A DNA stretch of 48,769 bases from DTU080 sp050945315 (GTDB lineage: Bacteria; Bacillota; Limnochordia; DTU080). The stretch covers positions 1-48,769 of the forward strand of contig JBMNSS010000005.1 of NCBI GenBank assembly GCA_050945315.1, given 5' to 3'. Position 1 is the stretch's first letter. Each line of letters begins with the position of its first letter. Shown here one piece after another: positions 17,801 to 25,562 of the stretch. Position numbers and translations under genes: made by a program. The notes beneath the pieces are model-generated. The model worked only from the letters and a program-made list of their open reading frames with translations, was not told the origin of the DNA and did not search any database.

Positions 17801-18301
17801 TACGCAATAATGGCCTTCTGGCAGGCGTTTTACAAGGTACACTACCCACTCCCTTTCTATGCAGCCTATTTTTCAGTTCGGGCCAACGAATTTGACGCCC
17901 AGCTCATTATGCAGGGTAAGTCTGTCGTCAAAAAGACGCTGAAACAGCTCGACGAAAAGGGCAATGAGGCTACGGGTAAGGAAAGAAGCCTGATCACGCT
18001 GTTGGAGGTGGCCCTGGAAGCCATGGCCAGGGGGGTCGGCTTCTTGCCGGTGGACCTATATGAGTCGGAAGTCAGCCGCTTCATCATCGCTGACAATAAG
18101 CTGCGTCCGCCTCTCATAGGTCTGCAGGGCGTAGGTGAAAGCGCCGCTGAAGCTCTGGTCAAAGCACGACAGGAGCGCCCTTTTACCTCCGTAGAGGATC
18201 TCAGGAAACGAGCCGGTGTATCCCGAGCGGTGACAGACGTTCTTATGCAACACGGAGCTCTCGCCGATCTTCCCGAGTCCGATCAGCTTACACTGTTCTG
18301 A
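14849..18301 (+). CDS. polC: DNA polymerase III alpha subunit, PolC type, lacking the exonuclease domain
   Basis: Replicative polymerase of low-GC Gram-positives; 1150 residues instead of the usual about 1430. Order: N-terminal domain; OB fold (about 165-240, RGRVLRVDVRQM); PHP domain from about 248 (ELHLHTKMS, AITDHGVV); palm with PDIDLNFSG (catalytic Asp679 and Asp681); zinc site (Cys624, Cys649 regions); C-terminal helix-hairpin-helix and ending SDQLTLF. In Bacillus the DnaQ-like exonuclease is inserted in the PHP domain after YG.EA; here YGLEGYLAN (from residue 309) runs in eight residues straight into YHIVILAATREGL. No DVETTGL-type motif exists. The start is GTG 14849 after GGAGG; in-frame upstream codons overlap rseP. 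Confidence 0.96.
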   Translation: MDLLCIVEPSPEKSRLGDLCQALGVSPVIDAVISHVEILPKADVWRVYLDQPVQESDGARLAEALASALQLDRVELLCDPGWQEIAATSETLVADSSEEVTDEEYMESIMQRIQDEQNNVEKGDGSQSEAQVILGKDIKDQEPQPLSSITDEERSVIVRGRVLRVDVRQMRSGRHIVMFDITDNTDSISVKAFAEESDEWMKQISPGSWLCIRGSVQHDNFSQELTLQPRDICRVPAPPMRPDTAPQKRVELHLHTKMSALDGVADITEIIRRASEWNHPAIAITDHGVVQAFPEAYAAGKKHGIKILYGLEGYLANDDDERGSSYHIVILAATREGLRNLYRLVSLSHIDHFYRRPRLPRRELQRLREGLLLGSACEAGELYQALLAGASDEQAEKIASFYDYLEIQPLDNTRFHIEAGRVSSEEALKDINKRIVAIGRKLGKPVVATSDAHYIDPEDEIYRRILMAGHGFTDIETSAPLFLKSTDEMLAEFAYLGEELANEVVVQAPQQIADRIEDLRPIPEGFHPPRLENAEENLQKMCEENARILYGQPLPELVATRLEQELRSIIDNGFASLYMIAHELVAKSLGDGYIVGSRGSVGSSFVALLCGVSEVNPLPPHYACPSCHHFEAKDDGLYGSGPDLPPKDCPQCGTGLRRDGFDIPFETFLGFDGVGKVPDIDLNFSGEYQPIAHQYTETLFGRENVFRAGTIATLAEKTAYGYVRKYLDEKGIVARSAEVNRLSLGITGVRRTSGQHPGGIMVVPRDKEIFDFTPIQYPANDKSSEVVTTHFAYSYMEDQLVKLDILGHDGPTMIRLLEQSTGVKAKDIALNDAKAMSIFSSLDALGIGPEDAGSTVGTLGIPEYNTRFVRQMLEDTRPTTFADLVRIMGLSHGTDVWLNNAQDLVRQNTATLAETIACRDDIMIYLIRKGLPAATAFEIMERVRKGRGLSSEDESLMLEYDVPRWYIDSCKKISYLFPKAHAAAYAIMAFWQAFYKVHYPLPFYAAYFSVRANEFDAQLIMQGKSVVKKTLKQLDEKGNEATGKERSLITLLEVALEAMARGVGFLPVDLYESEVSRFIIADNKLRPPLIGLQGVGESAAEALVKARQERPFTSVEDLRKRAGVSRAVTDVLMQHGALADLPESDQLTLF

Positions 18302-18419
18302 TGTATAGTGAAGACGGAAGGGAGAGGATCGGAACAGGTCAAGGCGAGACGATTCCGTCGTACCGTCCGTGCGCTAAGGCCCCCGGACGAGGGGAGGCAT
18401 TGTTTGGATCCCGGTCACC

Positions 18420-18448
18420 TTGCTAACCCGTTGATATGGTGGTATACT
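18420..18448 (+). promoter_or_regulatory. sigma-A-type promoter of the rimP-nusA-infB operon
   Basis: -35 TTGCTA (18420-18425), 17-bp spacer, -10 TATACT (18443-18448), again preceded by TGG. It leaves a leader of about 100 bases before rimP. The 257-bp polC-rimP gap contains no convincing gene. Confidence 0.75.
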
Positions 18449-18494
18449 GTGGGTGTGTGTGTCATTTATCTGATTCCGCTAAGTTGCGTGCCGG

Positions 18495-18520
18495 AAAGAG
18501 TGGGATTGTCCCACTCTTTT
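18495..18520 (+). terminator. terminator-like hairpin in the rimP leader
   Basis: AAAGAGTGGG (18495-18504) and CCCACTCTTT (18510-18519) form a perfect 10-bp stem with a 5-base ATTGT loop, followed by TTTT that is partly inside the stem. It lies between the operon promoter and rimP. Comparable short hairpins stand before rimP in other Firmicutes, as far as I recall. Since NusA, encoded in this operon, modulates pausing and termination, autoregulation by attenuation is plausible but inferred. Confidence 0.6.
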
Positions 18521-18558
18521 GCAATGTTATAAGGTCAGGTACGAGGAGGCAGGATCCC

Positions 18559-19020
18559 GTGAGCAGGGTCGTAGATGAGGTCACCAAGCTGGTGGAACCT
18601 GAGTGCGCCGCCTTGGGTTTCGAGCTGGTTGATGTGGAGTATGTTAAGGAAGGCAAAGACATGGTTCTACGCCTGTTTATCGACAAGCCGGGCGGCATCA
18701 CGTTAGAGGATTGCGCGCTTTTGAGCCGCCAAATTGACCCCATTCTCGATGCTGCTGATCCAATTCCGTCTAGTTACTATCTCCAAGTATCTTCACCCGG
18801 ACTTGATCGTCCTTTGAAGCGGGAAAAGGATTTCGAGCGCTTCGCCGGTAGCCTTGTCCAGCTGCGCACGTATCAGGCGATCGAGGGTCAGCGAAACTTC
18901 CGTGGCATTCTCACGGGATTGCATGGTGGTAACGTGGCATTGGAAGTTGAAGGAAATCAGGTGCTCATACCCCTTCAACTGGTAGCCAAGGCTAACTTGG
19001 TGCCCCAGATACAGATATGA
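18559..19020 (+). CDS. rimP: ribosome maturation factor RimP
   Basis: Needed for 30S subunit maturation. 153 residues in two domains: an N-terminal alpha/beta part with ELVDVEYVKEG and the signature YYLQVSSPGLDRPL, and a C-terminal SH3-like barrel. GTG 18559 follows ACGAGGAGG (18541-18549); the frame stays open upstream but without a ribosome-binding site. First gene of the conserved rimP-nusA-ylxR-ylxQ-infB operon. Confidence 0.97.
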   Translation: MSRVVDEVTKLVEPECAALGFELVDVEYVKEGKDMVLRLFIDKPGGITLEDCALLSRQIDPILDAADPIPSSYYLQVSSPGLDRPLKREKDFERFAGSLVQLRTYQAIEGQRNFRGILTGLHGGNVALEVEGNQVLIPLQLVAKANLVPQIQI

Positions 19021-19075
19021 CAGCAGGGGGCAATCGGCACGACAGCGATCTAACAAGGAGGCTGGAGGTAAGGAC

Positions 19076-20662
19076 ATGAATTTGGAGTTGGTGGCTGCCC
19101 TGGGAGAACTCGAAAAAGAACGCGGCATTCCCAAAGAGGTTCTCCTTGAGGCTATTGAGGCTGCAGTTGTCTCAGCCTATAAACGCAATTACGGCTCCGC
19201 GCAGAACGTGCGTGTCGAGTTGGATGACAAGGGCAACATCAAAGTATTCTCGCGAAAAGACGTGGTTGAAGAGGTCCTTGAGGAAGCCAACGAAATCAGC
19301 CTCGAAGACGCCAAAGCCATTGACGCGAACTACCGGCTTGATGATGTCGTGGAAATAGAGGTTACGCCGCGTGATTTTGGGCGTATCGCTGCTCAGACGG
19401 CCAAACAAGTGGTCATCCAGCGCATTCGGGAAGCCGAGCGGGCGATGATCTACGAGGAGTTCCAAAACCGGGAGGGTGACATCGTCACCGGTATCGTGCA
19501 GCGCACGGAACACCGGAATGTACTGGTCGATCTCGGCAGGGTGGAAGCCGTACTGCCTCCCAGTGAACAGGTCACCAGGGAGCATTACGGCCATGGGAGC
19601 CGGATGAAAGTCTTCATCACTGAAGTCCGCAAGACAACCCGGGGCCCGCAAGTGATCGTTTCACGCACACACCCGGGGCTTTTGAAACGCCTCTTCGAAC
19701 TGGAGGTCCCCGAGATTCACGATGGGATCGTGGAACTGAGAGCCGTGGCACGCGAAGCCGGAAGCCGTTCCAAGATCGCGGTGTATTCGCGAGATCCGAA
19801 TGTGGATCCGGTAGGTGCCTGCGTTGGTCCGCGAGGAATGCGTGTGCAAGCCGTGGTGCAAGAGCTGAGAGGCGAAAAGATTGACATCGTCCAATGGAGC
19901 AATGATCCTGAGGTCTTCATTGGCAACGCTCTCAGTCCGGCCCGGGTCTTGAAAGTCCACATTACGGATGGCGATAAGACCGCTCGGGCGGTTGTCCCCG
20001 ATCACCAGCTCTCGCTGGCGATCGGAAAAGAAGGTCAAAACGCTCGGCTGGCAGCGCGCCTGACCGGCTGGAAAATCGACATCAAAAGCGAGACTCAGAT
20101 GCAGGAGCTTCTCGCCATGGAAGCCCGACGGCTGTTTGCGATCCCGTCTCGCGACGAGGACGAGGTACTTGAGAAGGCAGATCCTGAATTGGATCCCGAT
20201 AAGCTATTTGCCATTGAGCCGGACTGGGAGGAAGTGTCAGAAGCGGATGAGACAGATCCGGAAATCGATGTGGAAACGGATTTGTCCGATAGTGAGACTG
20301 CCCAACCGGAATCAGAAAGCCTGACCGAAGCACCCAAACCTAAGAAACCTCGTCCGCCAAAGCGACAGGATTTGGGGGATCTATGGGAAGACATAGAAGA
20401 GGACGATGGGGACTTGCCCTCCATGTTTGCTTCGGAGGATGACTCTGGTTCAACCCCCGAAGGAGTCGGTGTTGTGATCCCGAAGATGCCTTCTCAAACC
20501 ACCCGCAGCGCCAAAGAACCGAAACCGACTTCGAGTGTCAAGGATAAAGCGGACGAAAAAGACGATAAGAAACAAGGCAAGACTAAAGAAAAAAAGACGA
20601 TCGTTCTTAAGGACCTAGCGGATTTAGCGCAGCTCATGGATGAGCTCGGTGACAAGGAATGA
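19076..20662 (+). CDS. nusA: transcription termination/antitermination protein NusA with a long charged tail
   Basis: RNA polymerase-binding elongation factor. Residues 1-130 are the polymerase-binding N-terminal domain, about 135-200 the S1 domain (GDIVTGIVQRTEHRNVLVDLG region), then two KH domains (GACVGPRGMRVQAV and LSLAIGKEGQNARLA). Firmicutes NusA normally ends there, at about 350-370 residues; this protein has 528. The extra 160-180 residues are low complexity: first very acidic (Asp/Glu/Ser), then Lys/Asp/Glu-rich, and finally a short hydrophobic amphipathic end (IVLKDLADLAQLMDEL). The tail is probably disordered with a terminal helix; its role is unknown. ATG 19076 follows GGAGG sites at 19055-19069. 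Confidence 0.97.
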   Translation: MNLELVAALGELEKERGIPKEVLLEAIEAAVVSAYKRNYGSAQNVRVELDDKGNIKVFSRKDVVEEVLEEANEISLEDAKAIDANYRLDDVVEIEVTPRDFGRIAAQTAKQVVIQRIREAERAMIYEEFQNREGDIVTGIVQRTEHRNVLVDLGRVEAVLPPSEQVTREHYGHGSRMKVFITEVRKTTRGPQVIVSRTHPGLLKRLFELEVPEIHDGIVELRAVAREAGSRSKIAVYSRDPNVDPVGACVGPRGMRVQAVVQELRGEKIDIVQWSNDPEVFIGNALSPARVLKVHITDGDKTARAVVPDHQLSLAIGKEGQNARLAARLTGWKIDIKSETQMQELLAMEARRLFAIPSRDEDEVLEKADPELDPDKLFAIEPDWEEVSEADETDPEIDVETDLSDSETAQPESESLTEAPKPKKPRPPKRQDLGDLWEDIEEDDGDLPSMFASEDDSGSTPEGVGVVIPKMPSQTTRSAKEPKPTSSVKDKADEKDDKKQGKTKEKKTIVLKDLADLAQLMDELGDKE

Positions 20663-20679
20663 GGGAAGGTTAGATTGGT

Positions 20680-20952
20680 ATGCGCCCGAGAAGAGTACCC
20701 CAAAGAACTTGTGTAGGCTGTCGTCAGGTCAGGGCGAAGAAGGAGTTGCTGCGAGTTGTGCGCGACCCGCAGGGAAGTGTGCATCTGGATCTCAGCGGCA
20801 AAGCTTCCGGACGCGGTGCCTATATCTGTCCCTCCATGGGTTGTCTTGAACAGGCCTTGACTGCCAGAAGCTTGGAGAGGGCGCTTGAAAGACCGATCGC
20901 GGCAGATATCGTGGAAACCCTGCGGCAACAGCTGTCGGAGTCACTCAAGTGA
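20680..20952 (+). CDS. rnpM: YlxR/RnpM family RNA-binding protein
   Basis: Small RNA-binding protein of 90 residues. The family signature PQRTCVGCRQVRAKKELLRVV (PQRTCVGCRQ, KKELLRVV) and GRGAYICPS are intact. B. subtilis YlxR was reported to bind and modulate RNase P and renamed RnpM; that role is taken from the family. ATG 20680 lies 17 bases after nusA. The stop overlaps the ylxQ start as GTGA, indicating translational coupling. Confidence 0.94.
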   Translation: MRPRRVPQRTCVGCRQVRAKKELLRVVRDPQGSVHLDLSGKASGRGAYICPSMGCLEQALTARSLERALERPIAADIVETLRQQLSESLK

Positions 20953-21248
20953 AGGTCCTCGCTCTGTTGGGAATCGCACAAGCAGGAGGACGCCTGGTGT
21001 CCGGCAACAGCGCGTGCGAAGAGGCATTGCAGAAGGACCGGGTCTACCTATTAGTATTCGCCCATGATGCCTCCGACAACGTCAAACGAAGGTTTTTGAC
21101 GAGAGCCGCTCGCAAAGGCATCCCCACTATCGAAATGGCCACCAAAGAGTCTCTGGGGAAGGCGATAGGCAAACCTGATCGGGCCGTCATTGCTGTCTGC
21201 GACCCTGCCTTTGCCAAGGCGCTGCAGTCGGCCGCTGAGAGCGATTAG
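20949..21248 (+). CDS. ylxQ: L7Ae family ribosomal/K-turn binding protein YlxQ
   Basis: A 99-residue protein of the L7Ae/L30e/S12e family that binds kink-turn RNA. It begins KVLALLGIAQAGGRLVSGN, close to the family consensus LLGLA.RAGKLVSG (LLGIAQAGGRLVSGN here), and contains LLVFAHDASDNVKRR. The GTG start at 20949 overlaps the ylxR stop by four bases. It lies between ylxR and infB as in most Firmicutes. Confidence 0.93.
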   Translation: MKVLALLGIAQAGGRLVSGNSACEEALQKDRVYLLVFAHDASDNVKRRFLTRAARKGIPTIEMATKESLGKAIGKPDRAVIAVCDPAFAKALQSAAESD

Positions 21249-21270
21249 TTAAGATTTTGAGGTGATGTTC

Positions 21271-23892
21271 ATGCCGAAAACGCGCGTTTACGAGCTGGCG
21301 AGAGATCTCCGTGTCGATAACAAGGAGATCATTGGTTATCTCGCCGGGCTCGGCGCGGATGTGAAAAACCATATGAGTGTAGTTGACGAACGATATGCCG
21401 AAATGGTGCGACGACGTTTTTCTCCGACCGCACCGCTTCCGGGTTCATCCGCCCAAGCCGTCAAGCCTCGTCCTGTAGGCGTACCCGGGCGTGTGCGCAG
21501 GGGAAGAGGTGCCAGACGAGCACAGGAAAAGACCGAGATGCCTGAAGAGGCTCCTGTCAGCGCACAACGGACCGTCCCGGAAAAGCCCAAGGCAGAAGAA
21601 CCTGCGCCTGCAAGAAAGACACCGGAGATCAAGAAGGACATCGAGGAGGCGGCACCTGCACCTCGGGCACGGCAGGTGACGGAAACGCCGAGACAGCCTA
21701 AGGCAAAGCCGGCAGAGTCGTCACGACCGCCGCGGCCTCAGGCTCAACAGAAGCCTCGCCAGGAGGCGTCGAAGACCGCCCATCCCGACCAGGAGACAGA
21801 TACCGTGGACGAAGTAGACAAAAAAGAGGTTTCGCGTCCGTCAAAGGCTGGATCATCGAGACCTTCACGGGCCAGTTCCCGTCCTGCGGATGTTGGTGGA
21901 CGTCGACCCGTTTCGCAGACTCGCCGTTCCCAAACGCCAACTGTTCCGGATGACGATGATACACAAGAAAAAACAGAGCCTTCTCCTCCCCGGAGAAGCA
22001 CGAGATCCCGTCGAAGCACCCCGAAAAGCGCCGGAGGGCGTGCCGCGGCAACTGCACCAAGGGCTGCGAGCAAGGGGCGGCCGAAGCAGAAGCCGCGCTC
22101 CGAGCGTCATCCCGGCGCAAGAGATGCTTCTCAACCTTCCGAGCCCACGGGCCCGAAGATCGTGGTGATCCCCGAAACGATCACTGTGGCCAATCTGGCC
22201 AACGATCTTAATCTGCCGGCTACCACGGTCATCAAAGCATTGATGGAAGAGGGAATCATGGCTGCCATCAACAACGTCATTGACTATGACGCGGCCGCCA
22301 TGGTGGTGGAAAAGCTAGGTGCCATTCCGCAGAAGCCGGCCAAAGAGGAAAAGCAGGTGGTCACCGTCGCCGTTGAGGGAGATGAAGAAGCGCTTCGACC
22401 TCGTCCTCCGGTGGTGACGATTCTCGGACACGTGGATCACGGCAAGACTACATTGCTGGATGCGATTCGGGAATCAAACGTAGCGGAGAGGGAAGCCGGA
22501 GGCATAACACAGCACACCGGTGCCTACCAGGTCAAAAAGAACGATGAGCTTATCACGTTCTTGGACACACCCGGACACGAGGCGTTTACCGCCATGCGGG
22601 CCCGCGGAGCTCAGATCACCGACTTGGCCATCCTGGTCGTCGCTGCGGACGATGGTGTCATGCCGCAGACCTTGGAAGCCATTAACCATGCCAAGGCAGC
22701 TGATGTGCCGATTATCGTAGCCATCAACAAAACCGACCGTCCAGGAGCCAATCCCGATCGGGTCAAACAGCAGCTTGCCGATCACGGACTGTTGGCCGAG
22801 GATTGGGGAGGCGACACGGTAACCGTTGAGATATCGGCTCTTAAGAAGACCGGCATCGAAGAGCTGCTTGAAATGGTCCTGCTTGTCGCAGAGCTGGCGG
22901 AGCTCAAAGCAAATCCCGATCGGCCGGCTATAGGATTCGTCATTGAAGCTGAGCTGGATCGAAACCGAGGTTCGGTCGCTACGGTGCTCATCCAAAACGG
23001 AACACTGCGCACAGGTGACATGATCGTCGCCGGTACGACATCGGGCCGTGTTCGGGCCATGTTTGACCATCGAGGCCGCGGTATCAAAGAGGCGGGACCT
23101 TCAGTCCCTGTGTCTGTACTGGGTCTGGACGATGTGCCTGCCGCCGGAGACCGCGTCGAGGTTGTGACGGATGAGCGCGCGGCGCGTCAGCTGGTTGAGG
23201 GGCGCCTGGAGGAACACAAAGACACACTCAAGCCGGGACGTATGCGCCTGTCAGACCTGTTCAGCAAGATTGAAGACGGAGAGGTCAAGGATCTGAATAT
23301 CATCGTCAAGGCTGACGTACAAGGGACCGTTGAAGCACTGAGCGGCAGCCTGGAGAAGCTCTCAGATGATCTTGTTCGAGTGAACGTGATTCATGCCGCG
23401 ACCGGCGGCATCACTGAGACGGATGTGGCGTTGGCCTCTGCTTCCGAAGCCATAATCATCGGTTTTAACGTGCGTCCCGAACCCGACACCCGTCGGGCGG
23501 CAGAGCGCGAGGGAGTGGATATTCGCCTCTACCGAGTAATATATGAGGCTATCGATGACATTAAGGCAGCCATGAGTGGCCTGTTGGATCCCGTATATGA
23601 GGAGACGGTACTGGGAAGAGCTGAGGTACGAGCCACGTTCAGAGTACCGAACGCGGGTACCGTCGCCGGCTGCTATGTGACGGACGGTAGGATCTTACGC
23701 AACGCTATGGTCCGTGTCCTGCGTGACCAAGTGATCATCTATGAGGGCAAGATCAGTTCGCTGAAACGTTTTAAGGATGACGTTCGGGAAGTGCTTGAGG
23801 GCTACGAATGCGGTATCGGTATTGAACGCTTCAACGATGTAAAGGTCGGGGATCATCTGGAAGCATACCATATGCAAGAGGTAGAATCCTAA
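21271..23892 (+). CDS. infB: translation initiation factor IF-2
   Basis: GTPase that brings fMet-tRNA to the 30S subunit. 873 residues. Residues 1-50 form an N-terminal IF2_N module (YELARDLRVDNKEII), followed by a 250-residue Pro/Lys/Arg/Glu-rich disordered linker and a second IF2_N module (ITVANLANDLNLPATTVIKA). The G domain has GHVDHGKTTLLDAI, DTPGHEAFTAMR, NKTDRPGANPD and ISALKKTGI. C-terminal domains II-IV are complete. ATG 21271 is preferred: GAGGTG (21259-21264) is six bases upstream. GTG 21262 and ATG 21265 are in-frame but overlap that site. Confidence 0.98.
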   Translation: MPKTRVYELARDLRVDNKEIIGYLAGLGADVKNHMSVVDERYAEMVRRRFSPTAPLPGSSAQAVKPRPVGVPGRVRRGRGARRAQEKTEMPEEAPVSAQRTVPEKPKAEEPAPARKTPEIKKDIEEAAPAPRARQVTETPRQPKAKPAESSRPPRPQAQQKPRQEASKTAHPDQETDTVDEVDKKEVSRPSKAGSSRPSRASSRPADVGGRRPVSQTRRSQTPTVPDDDDTQEKTEPSPPRRSTRSRRSTPKSAGGRAAATAPRAASKGRPKQKPRSERHPGARDASQPSEPTGPKIVVIPETITVANLANDLNLPATTVIKALMEEGIMAAINNVIDYDAAAMVVEKLGAIPQKPAKEEKQVVTVAVEGDEEALRPRPPVVTILGHVDHGKTTLLDAIRESNVAEREAGGITQHTGAYQVKKNDELITFLDTPGHEAFTAMRARGAQITDLAILVVAADDGVMPQTLEAINHAKAADVPIIVAINKTDRPGANPDRVKQQLADHGLLAEDWGGDTVTVEISALKKTGIEELLEMVLLVAELAELKANPDRPAIGFVIEAELDRNRGSVATVLIQNGTLRTGDMIVAGTTSGRVRAMFDHRGRGIKEAGPSVPVSVLGLDDVPAAGDRVEVVTDERAARQLVEGRLEEHKDTLKPGRMRLSDLFSKIEDGEVKDLNIIVKADVQGTVEALSGSLEKLSDDLVRVNVIHAATGGITETDVALASASEAIIIGFNVRPEPDTRRAAEREGVDIRLYRVIYEAIDDIKAAMSGLLDPVYEETVLGRAEVRATFRVPNAGTVAGCYVTDGRILRNAMVRVLRDQVIIYEGKISSLKRFKDDVREVLEGYECGIGIERFNDVKVGDHLEAYHMQEVES

Positions 23893-23893
23893 G

Positions 23894-24178
23894 GTGGTTG
23901 TGGCTCTCCTAATTGTCGATCTCCTGATTCCTTCAAGCACCAATCTGAAAGACAAACGTCGAGTGGTCTCAGGTTTGGTGAACCGGACCAGGACTCGCTA
24001 CAATGTCTCCGTAGCGGAAGTTGCCTATCAAAATGATCATAAGCGTGCCCGGATCGCTGTAGCGTGCGTCGGATGCACCGTCAAAGTGGTTCAGGGCATG
24101 CTGGACAGTGTAGCTCGACAATATGACTCACATCCCGAAGCTGAGGTAACTGAACGAGCCATAGAATATGTGTATTGA
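23894..24178 (+). CDS. ylxP: DUF503 family protein YlxP
   Basis: A 94-residue protein of the DUF503 family, found between infB and rbfA in most Firmicutes and implicated there in ribosome-associated functions, though its biochemical role is not firmly established. The pattern DLLIPSSTNLKDKRRVVSGL and NVSVAEV fits the family consensus (shown in parts). GTG 23894 starts one base after the infB stop and uses AGAGGT inside infB as its ribosome-binding site; GTG 23900 is an alternative. Confidence 0.9.
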   Translation: MVVALLIVDLLIPSSTNLKDKRRVVSGLVNRTRTRYNVSVAEVAYQNDHKRARIAVACVGCTVKVVQGMLDSVARQYDSHPEAEVTERAIEYVY

Positions 24179-24194
24179 GCGGCAGGTGATTGGG

Positions 24195-24560
24195 ATGGCC
24201 AGTGAGCAGAGAAGGGCCCGCCTGTGTCAGGAAATCAAACGAAACGCCAGCGAGATCATCAAGCTGATGAAGGATCCTCGATTAGGATTTGTCACAGTGA
24301 CGGACGTCGAGGTTACCAGAGATCTCAGCTATGCCCGTGTTTACGTCAGCGTCTTCGGTGACGATGCGAGTGCTGAAGAGACATTGGCGGCACTGAAGTC
24401 TGGCTCGGGGTTCTTCCGGTCGGAACTGGGGCAGCGTATTCGCCTTCGACACACGCCGGAGATCAGCTTTCGCCTGGATAAGAGCGCACAGAGGGGAGCG
24501 CGCATCGACGAGCTCTTAGCTGAATTGCGACAAAAAGAGGAATCCGATGCCGATGACTGA
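24195..24560 (+). CDS. rbfA: 30S ribosome-binding factor RbfA
   Basis: Cold-shock factor for late 16S rRNA processing and 30S maturation; 121 residues in a type-II KH fold. Motifs: ASEIIKLMKDPRLGFVTVTDVEVTRDLSYARVYVSV, recognisable as DPRLGFVTVT, VTRDLSYARVYVSV and, towards the end, LRHTPEISFRLD. ATG 24195 follows AGGTGA (24184-24189). The end overlaps nrnA by 14 bases. Confidence 0.97.
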   Translation: MASEQRRARLCQEIKRNASEIIKLMKDPRLGFVTVTDVEVTRDLSYARVYVSVFGDDASAEETLAALKSGSGFFRSELGQRIRLRHTPEISFRLDKSAQRGARIDELLAELRQKEESDADD

Positions 24561-25539
24561 TCAGACGTACAACCACCAGATGCGCAAGGTGGCAGAGGCG
24601 TTGCATAAGGGAGATTTCTTCCTGGTGGCCGGTCATGTCGATCCTGACTTCGATTGTATAGGCAGCCTTCTCGCCCTTGATTGGGCGTTGCGCAAGCTCG
24701 GAAAAACAAGCGTGCCGGTGGTGGCGGGACCCGTTTCACCCAGATGGGATTTTCTGCCTCACCGGCATCGCCTGCGCTCTATGGAGACCGTTCAGCGCGA
24801 TGAATGGGATATCATCGTGGCGGTTGACGGTGATCTGGGACGAACGGGCATTGCTGCCGATTGGATACAGACGGCACGTTCGGTGGTCAATATAGATCAC
24901 CATCCAACCAACGCTGCAAGCCCCGAAACGACGCTCTTGCTTGTTCCGGAAGCCTCGGCGACGGGAGAGCTGATCTATGACTTGATCACCTATCTGGACC
25001 TGTCCGTTGACCCCGACGTGGCCACCCTGCTTTATGCGGCGATTGTCTCCGACACAGGTTCGTTCCGTTACAGCAACACGACTGAGCGTTCACTCCGATT
25101 AGCCGCAGATCTGGTCAAGCGGGGCGCCAGACCCGACGATGTGGCCGGACATCTCTACGAACATCGATCCTGGGGTTACATGGAGTTTCTTCGACGGGCG
25201 CTTCAGACGCTGGAGCGCAGTGAAGATGGGCAAGCGGCCTGGCTGACACTCAGCCATGATCTGCTTACGGAGACAACCGCCTATCCCGAAGAAACCGAGG
25301 GCATCATCCAGTATCCAAAGATGATCGACGGAGTAGAACTGGCCATCGTTTTCCGGGAAACCGAACCCGACGTGGTGCGTGTGAGTTTCCGATCCCGAAG
25401 TCGCTATGATGTCAGCGCATTGGCCAAGGAATTCGGAGGCGGAGGTCATGTTCGAGCCGCCGGTTGTCGACTACACCTTCCTTTGGAGCAGGCACGCGAG
25501 ACTGTGCTGGCCCGTGTCTCGGAGGTTCTGCACAGATAG
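24547..25539 (+). CDS. nrnA: bifunctional oligoribonuclease/PAP phosphatase NrnA (DHH family)
   Basis: DHH-DHHA1 phosphoesterase that degrades short RNAs (nanoRNAs) and in many species hydrolyses 3'-phosphoadenosine 5'-phosphate. 330 residues. Motif I is HVDPDFDCIGS (usually H..PDGDA.GS), motif III NIDHHPTN, a metal-binding SDTGSFRYSNTT region, and the DHHA1 glycine motif GGGGHVRAAG near the C-terminus. The start ATG 24547 lies inside rbfA, a typical rbfA-nrnA-truB arrangement in Clostridia. Confidence 0.94.
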   Translation: MPMTDQTYNHQMRKVAEALHKGDFFLVAGHVDPDFDCIGSLLALDWALRKLGKTSVPVVAGPVSPRWDFLPHRHRLRSMETVQRDEWDIIVAVDGDLGRTGIAADWIQTARSVVNIDHHPTNAASPETTLLLVPEASATGELIYDLITYLDLSVDPDVATLLYAAIVSDTGSFRYSNTTERSLRLAADLVKRGARPDDVAGHLYEHRSWGYMEFLRRALQTLERSEDGQAAWLTLSHDLLTETTAYPEETEGIIQYPKMIDGVELAIVFRETEPDVVRVSFRSRSRYDVSALAKEFGGGGHVRAAGCRLHLPLEQARETVLARVSEVLHR

Positions 25540-25562
25540 CCTTTTGTAGGAGGGTTGATGTC

